64,000 bases of DNA, from contig CM070723.1 in NCBI GenBank assembly GCA_036346275.1, positions 53,398,743 to 53,462,742 on the forward strand, written 5' to 3'. The DNA comes from Otatea glauca (taxonomy: Eukaryota; Streptophyta; Magnoliopsida; Poales; Poaceae). The notes under the pieces are model-generated. The model was not told where the DNA came from, did not search any database, and saw only the letters and a list, made by a program, of their open reading frames with translations. Of the stretch, positions 48,951-60,066 are shown one piece after another. A program made the position numbers and the translations under genes. Each line of letters begins with the position of its first letter. Within the stretch, counting starts at the first letter, position 1.

Positions 48951-49850
48951 AGGGCTCGGAATAACATCACACATCAGGGTGTGAACAGTTCAGTCAGATT
49001 ATTAACAGCACAAATTGTTGCACAAAGTGAACGCTCATAAGATCCAATAATCAACAGTCCCAAACAATGAGGTTGTGTACTAGTATCTTGTAAATGCTTT
49101 GTTACGTTACAGCATGAAGACGACACCCTGAACTTTACAGGGTTCACAACATTACAGATTACCAAAATCATTTGTAAAGAGAACAAAAAAACAGCAATTC
49201 AATGAAACCGAAACGGCAAATGAAGAGCAGAGTAAGGATGAAACCACAGATGGTTCTGGTCGGTGCTCAGATTCTATGGGTGTATAGGAGTCGATCACGC
49301 AGATCTCCCATCAGGACGAGGAATGTTTTTATAATCACTGCACCAATAACACCATCGTTCAATCACAAAGAACCAAACCGAGCCTGAGATAATCACAGCC
49401 AAGACGCATCAAAACAAACTGCCCTTGATATCAACAGGAAGCAAAGAAACCAAAGAATGAAATCCCAAGCAAACTTAGAACTCTGAAAGGAATTTGGAGG
49501 CGAGCGTAACCCAAGATCCAACTAGAAACCAACGGATAAGGGCTCTAAGCGCCACCGGGTTGCATCTCGGGAGCGTTTCTTTCAATAGAGACCGAGACCC
49601 ACCGAGAGACAGCGGTGGGCGGCCATTGGGACAGTGCTCCCCGAATCAAATCCAAACCTTCGCCAAGAAACACGACTAACAGGAGACAGAAAGGTACACG
49701 ACACGACCATCAGCAGAGAGGAAGCAATCACACGAGCAAGTGAAAATGGCAAGGAAGAAAGGAGGATGCTACGAAGAGCAAGGCCGATCTGAGAAGACGG
49801 CGCGGAGAGGGAGGCTGGCTGCGCGAGGAGGCTGAGGAGGCAGGCGTTGG
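48950..49850 (-). ncRNA. Putative non-coding transcript hosting a snoRNA
   Basis: Reading leftward from a TATATAA box (49850-49858), the minus strand has a CT-rich leader and only very short ATG-initiated ORFs, including an 11-codon one near 49710 and a 14-codon one near 49620. No long ORF is present, but the unit contains a candidate C/D-box snoRNA. The promoter has a telo-box and two TGGGCC motifs, typical of plant ribosome-biogenesis and snoRNA genes. The 3' end is a guess. A short-peptide mRNA is the alternative. Confidence 0.5.
49262..49344 (-). ncRNA. Candidate C/D-box snoRNA, 83 nt
   Basis: On the minus strand the order is a 5-bp terminal stem GGTGC, box C GTGATTA (49332-49338, 6 of 7 matches), box D' CTGA (49311-49314), box C' GTGATCG (49292-49298, 5 of 7), box D CTGA (49267-49270) and the closing stem GCACC. 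The 12 nt next to box D are complementary to ATTCTATGGGTG, which I recall from plant 18S rRNA. This would make it a 2'-O-methylation guide. The terminal stem, four ordered boxes and a plausible guide together support the call; box C' is weak. Confidence 0.6.
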
Positions 49851-49985
49851 GTTTATATGGAGGTGGTGATGGGCGAGGAGGAGACGCGAAAGGGAAGGGA
49901 AAGAAACCCTAGGCGGCGACGGCTAAGGCCCATCGGCTCTGTAGATATGGGCTCGCTTAGTTTATTTCTTCCTGACATGTGGGCC
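49849..49985 (-). promoter_or_regulatory. Telo-box / site II promoter
   Basis: The TATA box is at 49850-49858, a telo-box AAACCCTA (plus-strand reading) at 49904-49911, and TGGGCC site II motifs at 49927-49932 (reverse) and 49980-49985. This combination marks plant ribosomal-protein and snoRNA promoters. Confidence 0.6.
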
Positions 49986-50790
49986 CGCTTGAGTGGTTGT
50001 GCCCAGTACAGCTTGGTATCACATAGTGTTGGGCTGGCGAAAGCCTCTGTGTTCAGTGCAGCCCACTCTGCATTTCCTTGCTTTTGCTCCCTTTTACCCC
50101 CTTCTTTTTTCACCTCCAGCTCTGGGGCTCCACATCCACTCCATTTTGCAAGAGACGTCTGTGACCGTGGTTTTTTTTTACTACTGTAGATACATGGTGG
50201 CCAATTTGTGCAAAGGCGTTTGTTACTGCTACAGTGAATCGCTACCATAAAAGCCGAGGTAATCACTACTAGCATGAATGTCTTGTCTGATTGGGCCCAA
50301 ACCCGGGTCTCAAACAAACTCTAAAAATAATGTTGGTCGAAAATCGTCTTGCAGTTAAGTTTGACGTGTGCAACTGGCCACCGAGCCTCTGTTTCCACAC
50401 TGCTCGATCGCCGCTTTCGAGCTAGCATTAATTTACCAGTAGTATTAAAACACACGGAGGTCATCTAAACACGACTGTAGAAACAATTACCTGACGAGAT
50501 CCTGTGAGACCTCCTCTATCTTTGGACAATGCAAATAGGCAATTACACAGCCACCGACCACGCAGCCTCGATCGAGTATGCATGCGCGTAAGATGCTCTT
50601 ACCAAATTACGCCTGCGATTGATGTTGGTTAGCCAAATATGCAAGTTGTGTAACAGTGTACCAACCGTCGTATACCTAATGACCATGGTAATCTACGTAG
50701 TATTCTGAAAGAGCATTTTATTCATGGCGGTGTCCACTCGATCGACTCCTCCATTTCCACAATCTCAACAACCCTTCATTACTACTCCTG
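49986..50790. other. Intergenic between the snoRNA promoter and the bZIP gene
   Basis: No gene is seen. The right part should include the 3' untranslated region of the bZIP gene (minus strand). Confidence 0.45.
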
Positions 50791-51342
50791 CTAGCTACTA
50801 GCTAAGTCATCAACGATGCCACGCAGCCGGCCGGCTGAGGCGGCACGGCCGCGCACGGTGCCGTTGAGGCCGCCGCCGAGCCTAGCCATCCGCAGGAGCC
50901 GGGACATTCCGAGCAGCACGGCGGCGTTACTCTGCGCCTCGCCGAGCCGGCGTCGGAGAGCGCCGGCTTCGGCGAGGAGCCTCGCGTTGTCGCGGCGCAC
51001 GGCGAGGGCGCGACGCACCTCGAGGTCCAGCCTCGCCGCCTGCGCGCGGTTCTCGGCCCGGAGCGCCTCCACGGTCCGCTCGAGCTCCTCGGTCTGCTGC
51101 TGTCTCCGCGCGCGCGACCGCCGAGCCGACTCCCGGTTCGATATCTTCCGCCGCAGCCGGCGCCGGCGCTCCTCCTCATCCTCCTCCTCCTCGCCACCGT
51201 TGTCGCCGGCCTTGGACACATTCACCGGCGATGTGCAAGCCTCGGACACGGTGTTATCGGGTCCAAACGACCAAAACCCGACGTCCATGTCCGTCAACCC
51301 GCCGGTGAAGTCGAGCTGCATGACCTCTTGCAGGGACAGCAT
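50791..51342 (-). CDS. bZIP transcription factor (small, intronless, group S-like)
   Basis: A single exon encodes 183 aa. An acidic stretch EEEEDEEE (51-58) precedes the basic region RRRLRRKISNRESARRSRAR, with the invariant N-x7-R (N69, R77). Heptad positions are L87, L94, Q101, E108, V115, L122 and L129, so the zipper is imperfect in the middle. Small intronless bZIPs of this shape are usually group S, nuclear and heterodimer-forming. The start at 51342 is the only reasonable one and follows a TATA box by about 75 nt. I do not see the conserved upstream ORF system known from some S1 bZIP mRNAs in the short leader. The C-terminus is Arg/Ala/Gly-rich. Confidence 0.94.
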   Translation of the reverse strand: MLSLQEVMQLDFTGGLTDMDVGFWSFGPDNTVSEACTSPVNVSKAGDNGGEEEEDEEERRRRLRRKISNRESARRSRARRQQQTEELERTVEALRAENRAQAARLDLEVRRALAVRRDNARLLAEAGALRRRLGEAQSNAAVLLGMSRLLRMARLGGGLNGTVRGRAASAGRLRGIVDDLASS

Positions 51343-51416
51343 TGTGTGATTTCTGGAAACTATAGGGGTGCAGTGAGCAAACGGGGAAAGGGGAGGGAAG
51401 ACGATGAAGCTGAGCC

Positions 51417-51424
51417 TATTTATA
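51417..51424 (-). promoter_or_regulatory. TATA box of the bZIP gene
   Basis: TATAAATA on the minus strand, 75 bp upstream of the ATG. Confidence 0.65.
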
Positions 51425-54181
51425 GACGCGGATCGGCTCAGAAACCTCCTGCTTGGGGTGGGCCCAGGTGTGTGGGACCCTCTGTGACGTGGACGTTGCT
51501 TCTGGTCGCTGTCAATTTCCCCGTCACTTTGTTTTCGGTGCGAAGGCGAGAAGTGATAGCTTTCTAGCCTCTTTCTTTTAAAAAAACAAAATAGTTTTTT
51601 TTTAAAAAAATTACAAATCTAGCAAAAAAAAAAAATGTAGGAGTCTAAGGTGCCGCAGAAAGGTAGCGCGAAAGGCATGAGGCATGGGAGCACGTGGCGA
51701 GCGCTCAGGAGGCTTGGGAGGAGCCAGAGCTCTCGTGGCACGTGAGCACGGGAGCAAGGTGCTGTGGCCAGCGTGCGTGGAAGCGGAGATGACACCCACA
51801 GGAGGAAGGGTGTCGAGAAAGGAGGGCGCGTAAGATGCTTTCCGCGGTGAAAAGTGAGCTAATTTACAATTTTATTCGAAAGGAAGCCATTAAAAAAAGA
51901 AAAAGCCTAGAAAAATGATTACTTCCAAAGGCGACCTTCTCCTACGTACGTCTTGTTGGGGGGGGGGGGGGTTCGTATACCCATAGAAGCGTCTACATAT
52001 GATGGACGGCTGGCGATGGTCCATCGGGTGGCAATGAACGGTGGGAAGTTGGTGGGCGCGGTGGGCCAGCGTTGCGGCCTTTCCGGGTGCCTGAGAGGTG
52101 GGACACGTATTTTCGGAGGGCGTTTTGTTATAGCTTAAGCGCGAAGTAATGGAGGGCATGGCTCGGTGGTCCACATGTAGGGATCTCGTTCGTAGACGCA
52201 CCTCAACTGTTTGTGTTTGCCACTTGTGATGACTGTGCATGCATGCCGGTTAGTTTTGCTATACACTTGAAGTACTACAAGCGGATGACCGTGAGTTACA
52301 GCGAAAAAATATATTTTTAATTAGATAATTAAATAATTCTACATGTTTTAAAGAAATAAAATTGTAATCTTGAGTTGTTATGGGAGAGAGTAGGTAATGA
52401 CCTAGCCAGAAGGAGCGGGTGAAAAGAGAGATATGCGGTTGGTTTTTTTTTATCTCATGGCTTATATGTCGACGTACTGCTTTTCTTAGAGAAAAAGAGA
52501 GAGATGATGGACAACCGCCACCAACTCCTATTTATATAATTGTAAAGATACACATGCAAGCTAATGATTTAATCTTACACGCACGTACCGAGTTAATTGT
52601 TTCTTAAACAACCAATGCTTGGCTAGTATAGCTATCCTAGGACTCACAACATACTTGTTATAGGTTCAAATCCTAACGAGGCATATACATACAGTAGTCT
52701 AATGAAAGAACAAGATCTGTACAAATTGTCTCACTGTACCAACCCATGTTTGATGGCAGTCCAACTTTACTCATCTGCGGAATAGCATTGGCACCACGCT
52801 TTTGGACTATATATACATGCAAACATTCATGGTGTTATAACCAGGGCAAAAATATCGTAAGGCTAGCTATTAATTTTAAGCTAGCACACTGTAACTGACA
52901 GCCGATGGATCTAAAAGAACAATGCAGCAAGGGTGCCGACGACCTCAAACGGGTGGCTGCCGCCGTCGTACAGGTCGCCGCCGTTGGATCTATCGTTCTA
53001 AGTTGTTTCTCTTTAGGGGAAAAAGAGTAAATGACGAGCCATATGATTGGTTGCCTACAGCCGTGGGTGACAAGGATGTGAACCAAATATCTTCCAACCT
53101 GTGAATGCAAGAAACGATACCTTCCGTTAATTTGGGTGACAGCCATGAATGCATTGGTAGTGCAAGTTATTTTCATTTTTTTGGAGCTAGCGATGTGTAC
53201 TTTGATCGATTGATCTCTTCCTTTTCTTTCTTTTTGTATTGCTTACCAGCTATGATTAGTAAATCAACCCTCTTTTTACTTACTAGTGTTGGCGCGCATA
53301 TGATAATATTCCTTTTTTTCTTTCCTTTTTTTCTCTTCCAAAAATAAGCGAGAACGGTATTTTTGTCTCTCTTTCCGTCATAATTGACTAAGTATGATCA
53401 CGACTTTCACAAATATCACCGATATATGTGTAACATTAAGTTGTCAGGACGAGCCAGTGGCCGGCCTAGCTAGCTAGCGGTGGAAATGCGGATGTTCGTT
53501 TCTATCCACCTGCTTCGTTCGATCCTTAAGATCGATGCGATGTGCACTGAGCTTCTTCATAGTTATGCATGGTTTGTGTTCTAATTAATTAAGCCTTAAT
53601 TTTATTTCCCTTCTCTGATGCGATGTTGCTTCCTAGCTCGCTCTTTAAGTAGTACTCCAATCACTAATTAATAATTCGGTCTTGTGATCTTGTCACCAAA
53701 CGTATCTCAGTCGTTGTTTGGTTAAGCAGCACTGCTGATTGCAAAGAAGGAGACAGGAAACCACCGGAAAAGCATGCATTCGTCAACTCATACTCTATTA
53801 CTACTCAACTAAAACCGGCCGGAGTGGAGTAGTTCATAAGTGCACAAAAAGGTTTAGAATTATTTTAGCATTTGTGGTGCCATTACTTGGCTTCTTTTGG
53901 GATTTGCCTTGCCATACACTGAGTACTTGATCTAAAGTCATGGACGGAATTGAAGGTTCCATGCAGGAAGACACCTGGAAGTCAGATTCAACTACATGTA
54001 CAAACAGAAGTGGAATTAAGAAGAGGTAGCTAGCGCCGAAAGATCCAAGGGCATTAGCCCAACAAAAAGGCTTCTTTGAGATCATGCACTGTTATCAGGA
54101 ATGTATGCGCTGTAGATCGATTGCCCCTTAATTATGCATGGCGCGGAATGCATGCAAATCGTGAGAGACCGATAGATCATA
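51425..54181. other. Intergenic, bZIP promoter side
   Basis: 51570-51640 is A/T homopolymer-rich. A 12-G run lies at about 51959-51970. A tRNA-like B box (GGTTCAAATCC, 52663-52673) with a weak A-box-like TTGGCTAGTATAG about 45 bp upstream could be a SINE remnant. No gene is supported. Confidence 0.4.
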
Positions 54182-54510
54182 CACTACTACAGAATGGTAC
54201 ATCACTATCACTTCATCTGGGTCGGTTTTTAAGTTTTTAGAAAAAAACGATTGTGATAGATGACTTAGGAAGTGTGTTAATAATAATCACTATCGGTTCT
54301 CAGGTTAGAAGCGATTGTGATGTAGCATTGGGCACATCACAATCGGTTCTCACATGAGAAGCGATAGTGATGTGCATGCTCATCACTATCGGTTCTCACA
54401 TGAGAAGCGATAGTGATGAGCACGTACACATCACTATCGCTTCTCATATAAGAACCGATAGTGATGTGCACGTGCTCATCACTATCGCTTCTCATGTGAG
54501 AACCGATAGT
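54182..54510 (+). mobile_element. Left end of a CACTA element, interrupted
   Basis: It starts CACTACTACAGAATGG, followed by several copies of an ACTATCGGTTCTCA..TGAGAAGCGATAGTGAT inverted motif, the CACTA subterminal pattern. It stops where a second CACTA end begins (54511). Its other end is not visible in the window. Confidence 0.75.
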
Positions 54511-54892
54511 CACTACGTCAAAACCTGCAATAGGTGACGGTCTATTTGTGACGGTTTTTTTCGAACCGTCACAAAGATAATTATCAGTGGCGGTTCTATT
54601 TTAAAAATGGCGGGAAACATATCAGTGGCGGTTCTATCCTCGAACCGCCATCGATAATCGTATCGATGGCGGTTCGAGGATAGAACCGCCATCGATAACA
54701 ATACATTATCGATGGCGGTTGGAGGATAGAACCGCCATCGCGATAACTAGGTTATCGATGGCGGTTCGTCCTCCAACCGCCATCGATTCTATTGATTATC
54801 CGTGGCGGTTCTATCCTCGAACGCCACGAGATAATGTTATCGATGGCGGTTCTAGTTAAAAACCGCCATCGATAATACTGCTTATAAATAGG

Positions 54893-54900
54893 TGGTCGAT
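54893..54900 (+). promoter_or_regulatory. TATA box of the CACTA transposase gene
   Basis: TATAAATA directly after the left subterminal repeats. A long AT-rich leader (possibly with an intron) with duplicated 'tagatgataagtaattagatt' blocks separates it from the ATG at 55809. Confidence 0.55.
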
Positions 54901-55808
54901 GGCAGCCTCTGGTCTTCTTCCTCCCGAGAGCAAACCAAAACTTCTAAATTTGATTTCGTTTTCTCCAATTCTTGTGCTTGTACTTCCTCTAGTTGTTCCT
55001 TGGTGAGTTATTTTTCTCCTCTCTTGATTTGTGTTAATCTTATTGCAATTTAATTTTTAAACCAAGTTTAATTAGGGTTTATATGTAGATGAGATGAAAA
55101 GTTTAGATTTTGTTTATTTTTATTTAGCTACCATTTTGTAGTTGATGAATTTATTTCTAGCTAGGTTCATTAGATGATGTTGTGTTCCTTTTATAGATGA
55201 TGAATTATGATTAAGCATATATTTAATATTAATTGCATTTTAAGTTAATTTGATACATGATGAATTTATTATCTAGCTCCTTTAGATGATAAGTAATTAG
55301 ATTGGTTTTTTAATTACTATTAATTGGGTTCTATTAGTGTACGGACATATACATCTTGCATATATATGAACTTATTATCTAGCTCCTTTAGATGATAAGT
55401 AATTAGATTAGTTTTTTAATTACTATTAATTTGGTTCCATTAGTGTACGGACATATACATCTTGCATATAATAAATTTATTTAATTAAGATTATTGGGTA
55501 TTAATATAAATGAAATTTTAGTTAATTTGGTAGTGGGTGCTCATCATTTTTAGATGATGATTTATTATCTAGCTTCTTTACAGAAAAGTATTGATTAGTT
55601 TTTAATTACTATTAATTTGGTTCCACTGATGCGGACATATATTAAATTTATTTAATTAAGATTATTGGATATTAATATACATAAAATTTTAGCTAATTTG
55701 GTAGGTGGATGCTCATCATTTTTAGATGATGAATTTATTATCTAGCTTATTTAGATGATAAGTAATTAGATTAGTTTTAATCAATTTTTATATGTTAATT
55801 AATTTTAG

Positions 55809-58800
55809 ATGGACCGAGATGGATGTACAATGCGAACTGTTACTGTAGAGATTATATCGATGGGGTATCTGCTTTTCTAAGAGCACTGAGGAGAACAAGT
55901 TGCACAAGAAGACGGAGTACATACATTGTCCATGCATTGATTGCAAGAATGAGAAAATATTTTGAACAGAGAGCACATCCACTTGCACTTGATTCAAGAG
56001 GTTTTGTACTTGGCTATACACGTTGGACAAGTCACGGTGAAGAGGAAAACATACATGAAGGTGATAACGTATTGGATGATGGAGAAGGCATTATGGCGGT
56101 GACATCGCTTATGGATCGATGAGGATAGGTTGGACATTGATGATGATAATAATCTTGCTCGGATGTTGCGCGATGCGAGAGGGAACTACACTAGTCGAGA
56201 GAGTTTAATCAATTCAAGTGTTTGTTGGACGACTCGGACACACCTTTGTTCCCGGGTTGCAGGAGGAATACACAAAGTTGCACACCGTGCTTTCACTTCT
56301 AAAATTGAAGGCAAGCAATGGTTGGTCCGATAAAAGTTTCACGGCGCTATTACATCTCTTAGCGGACATGCTTCGGATGGAAGCGTATTGCCGATAACCA
56401 CTTATTTAGCTAAGAAGGTTGTATGTCCATTGGGATTGGAAGTAGAAAGAATACATGCATGTCCAAACGATTGTATACTCTATCGCAAAGAGTATCTGAG
56501 ATATGCATGTATGTCCGTGTGCAAATCATCGCGATACAAGCGTAAAGGCCATGACAGCGAGGGCACCGTGGTGAAGAAAGGAGCTCCCGCTAAAGTGGTG
56601 TGGTATTTACCGGTAATACCTCGGTTGAAGCGTTTATTTGGAAACAAAAAGCATGCCCAACTGATGCGATGGCACTCAGAAGAGCGTAAAAAGGATGGAA
56701 AGTCGAGACACCTGCGATTACGCCCGGTGGAGAACCATCGATAGGCTCTTTAGGATGGACTTTGGGAATGAACCGAGGAATGTAAGGTTTGGGTTGAGTA
56801 CGGATGGAATGAATCCTTTCGGTAACATGAGTAGTATTCATAGCACTTGGCCCGTGACTCTCTGTATCTACAACCTTCCTCCTTGGTTGTGTATGAAACG
56901 AAAGTACATTATGATGTCGCTGCTTATCCAAGGGCCGAGACAACCTGGCAATGATATTGATGTATACCTACAACCATTGGTGGAAGATCTTGTGATCTGT
57001 GGAGCGAAGGTGTACTGGTATGGGATGAGTACAAGCGAGAGTACTTCACCCTCACGCGCATTGTTGTTTTGCACCATCAATGATTTCCCTACCCTTGGTA
57101 ACCTATCCGGTCGTACTGTAAAAGGGGCCAAAGCATGCCCCCATTGCATGGATGAAACCGCAAGTGTGTGGCTCAATAACTCGAGGAAAACTATGTACAT
57201 GCATCACCGCAGTTCCTTCATGAGAATCACCCCTACCGCAATATGAAGAAACAATTGACGGGACAAAAGAGGATGGTATAGCTCAAAGGCCTCCTCGTGG
57301 GGAAGAGGTATATGATATGGTTAAGGATATTAATGTTGTACTTGGAAAGGAGAGAGTAATAATAAATCGAGGTCTCGTCTTGAGAAGATCACGTGGAAGA
57401 AGAGATCGATATTTTGGAACTTGCCTATTGGAAGGACTTAGAAGCTCGACAACGCATAGGCGTCATGCATGTAGAGAAAAATGTATGTGATGACTTGATT
57501 GGTATTTTCTTTGAATATTCCTAGCAAAACTAAGGATGGATGAAGGCACGAAGGGACACGGAAGATATGAAAATCGAGTGAGCTACATCCTCGAGACAAC
57601 GGAAAGGCCGACTTTACCTCCCCACCTTGTTACACTCTATCCAAGAAAGAGAGAACAGATCTCTGCAAATGCTTGCATGGTGTGAAAGTTCCATCCGGTT
57701 ACTCATAAGCATCAAGAAACCGGTCTCGATGAAAGATTTGAAGTTAATCGGCATGAAGTCTCATGATTGTCATGTGATGATGACACAAATGCTTCCTATT
57801 GCAATTAGAGGTATTTTGCACGAAAAGGTCCGAGAGGCAATCATGAGGTTGTGTTTCTTCTTCAACACGATTTCACGAAGGTCATCGATCCCATCGGACT
57901 TTACGAATCGCGAATGATGTGGTCAAGACACTATGCCGCTAGAGATGTATTTCCTCCATCATTTTTCGATATAATGGTTCATCTCATTGTTCACCTTGTG
58001 AATGAGATAAATGTATGTGGCCCCGTATTCCTGCATCAGATGTACCCGTTCGAAAGGTACATGGGTATCCTGAAGAAGTATGTACGCAATCGATCTCGTG
58101 GGAGGGTGCATTGTGGAAGGTTATGCAACTGAGGAGGTTATCGAGTTTTGCGTGGATTACATGGAGGGGGTGGAACCGGTAGGAGTGCTTGTATCTCGCC
58201 ATGAGGGTAGGCTAGCTGGAAAAGGGACGATTGGAAGGAAATCAACAAATTCTTACGATCATAGATTGTTCGAAAAAGCTCATTTCACAGTCTTGCAACA
58301 GTCAGTTGAGGTGTCCTCGTATATGGACATGCACAAGGATAAGCTACGAGAGGAAAATCGTGGACGATCAGAGGCTTGGGTAACAAAAGAGCATAACCGT
58401 TTGTTCAATCATTGGTTCAAAGAGCATATGACTGGGAAAGAAACGAGTGTTGTGTTGAGGTGGTTGGCAAAAGGGCCATCAGGTACAATCTTGACATGGC
58501 AAGGATACGACATAAATGGATATACCTTTTACGAGATCTCGGGATAGCAAAAGCACTTACCAAAATAGTGGTGTCGCATAGATGCCTATGACAACACAGC
58601 GATGAAGACTAGCTTCTATGGGTTCATAGAAGAGATTTGGGAGCTCGAATATTGTATTTTTAAGATCCCGATGTTTCGTGTCGTTGGGTACAACTCCCAA
58701 AGGGTGTCAAGGTGGACAAGCACGGCTTCACTACTTTGGACATTGAACATGTCGGATCTGAGATTTAACCATTCGTACTTGCGAAGCAAGTAGCACAAGT

Positions 58801-59025
58801 CTTCTATGTAATCGACCAGACGGATAAGAAGCGGCATGTAGTTCTTGAGGAAAAAGAAGGATCGTCGGAGTTGAGAATGTCGTGGATGAGGATGAGTACA
58901 ACCAGTTTGACGAGTTGCCTCCTTTCGTAGATGGCAACATCAGGCTCGAGGAAGAGACCACTCAGGAAGCTACCTATCATCGCGATGATCATGAAGAAGG
59001 GCAAATTGTGAAAGAAAATAATTAG
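55809..59025 (+). pseudogene. CACTA TNP2-type transposase (Transpos_assoc + Transposase_21), frameshifted
   Basis: The N-terminus near 55815-56040 shows the transposase-associated domain across frames (YIDGVSAFL, IHCPCIDCKN, WTSHGEEE). The TNP2 core then appears as ACPNDCILYRKEY (about 56458), WYLPVIPRLKRLFGNKKHA (about 56601-56660), NVRFGLSTDGMNPFGNMSS and STWPVTLCIYNLPPWLCMKR (56780-56900), DVYLQPLVEDL, ACPHCMDETASVWL and DLKLIGMKSHDCHVMM (about 57735). The C-terminal part includes PPSFFDIMVHLIVHLVNEI (about 57955) and MYPFERYMGILKKYVRNRSRG, then an acidic tail ending QIVKENN at 59025. Frame changes near 55830, 55880, 56110, 56340, 56720, 56990, 57250 and 57860 make it a pseudogene. The order of motifs fits the family well. 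Confidence 0.9.
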
Positions 59026-59349
59026 CTATATACGAGTAATGGCAATGTGATGTAAACAATATGCATTTGTATGGAGTAATAGAAATATGGTGTTATGCAT
59101 TTGTGTGTAGTAATGGAAATGTGGGTCATTAATATATTTGGATTACATAGGTTATAGTACTATATTAGAATTATAAATGGTCATTACTGTATTAGTATTA
59201 TATAGGGTATATTACTATATTAGGATTATATAGGGTTATTAATATATTAGTATTATATAGGGTATATAATATTTATTAGGATTATATAAGGTCATTAATA
59301 CATTAGGATTATGTAGGGTCATTACTATATTAGGATTATGTAGGGTATA
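59026..59349. repeat. AT-rich short tandem repeats after the transposase gene
   Basis: 'attatatagggtatattactatattagg' variants repeat irregularly between about 59150 and 59345. Confidence 0.7.
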
Positions 59350-59380
59350 CTAGACACGTGGGCGCGGCGCACGCCGCGCC
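59350..59380 (-). mobile_element. Candidate Helitron 3' terminus (minus strand)
   Basis: On the minus strand a perfect GC-rich hairpin (9-bp stem GGCGCGGCG/CGCCGCGCC, 59361-59380) is followed after 7 nt by CTAG and then T, the usual Helitron 3' signature. The 5' end (TC...) was not located, so the extent is unknown. Confidence 0.45.
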
Positions 59381-59669
59381 GCAACGCGCCAGTCGTAACG
59401 CGAAATTCGGGTCTTTACGCGAAGAAAGGGATTTAGATGTTTACCGTTTCTAGGGACTTATAGGATAAAAAATAGACTAATATGTAAGTTTAGGAATTTT
59501 CGAAAAAAGACGGACTATTCTGTAATCTTAGAAAAATTTTCGAGGCCCTTTCTGCAAAAAAAACAGAAGTTTGGGCCCATTTCTGCAAAACAAACTGGAT
59601 TTTCCATGTAAAATAGGACTACAATATATGTCAATTAACTGCATTGAATATATATAATATAATGTATTG

Positions 59670-59735
59670 CGCGAGATGGAGTCGAACCCAGACTACCCGG
59701 TAGGTGCGGTGACGCTCTAACCAACCGAGCAACGA
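59670..59735 (-). other. tRNA-like relic
   Basis: The minus strand reads TTGCTCGGTTGGTTAGAGC, then, after a 26-nt middle, GGGTTCGACTCC, matching a tRNA D-arm and T-arm. The flanks cannot form an acceptor stem, so it is a relic or a pol III-like promoter, not a tRNA gene. Confidence 0.5.
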
Positions 59736-59819
59736 AATGTTTGTGAGTCGTGGCGATATTTAATATATAAGCTTGATTAACCGCGGTTCTTCAAATCCAG
59801 TTACATTTATGTTAGGATA

Positions 59820-60066
59820 ACTTTATCAGTGGCGGTTCGTATAAAGAACCGCCACAGATAATATATGTTTTAGTGGCGGTTCTTGTGAAGAACCGCCACC
59901 GATACATTTATCAGTGGCGGTTCGTATAAAGAACCGCCACAGATAATATATGTATCGATGGCGGTTCTTATTAAGAACCGCCACAGATCTTATATCGATG
60001 GCGGTTTGTATAAATAACGCCACATATAGTATCGATGGCGGTTATTGTTAAGAACCGCCACAGATA
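59820..60066. repeat. Internal cluster of CACTA subterminal-type repeats
   Basis: At least five inverted TGGCGGTTC..GAACCGCCA units, the same family as those at 54580-54870, lie here between the two genes of the element rather than at its end. Confidence 0.85.

Noticed and set aside
52575..52700. SINE with pol III promoter
   Set aside because: Only the B box is convincing; no A-box match of quality, tail or target duplication was found.
59670..59735. tRNA gene on the minus strand
   Set aside because: The D- and T-arms look good but the flanks do not pair, so it is recorded as a relic.
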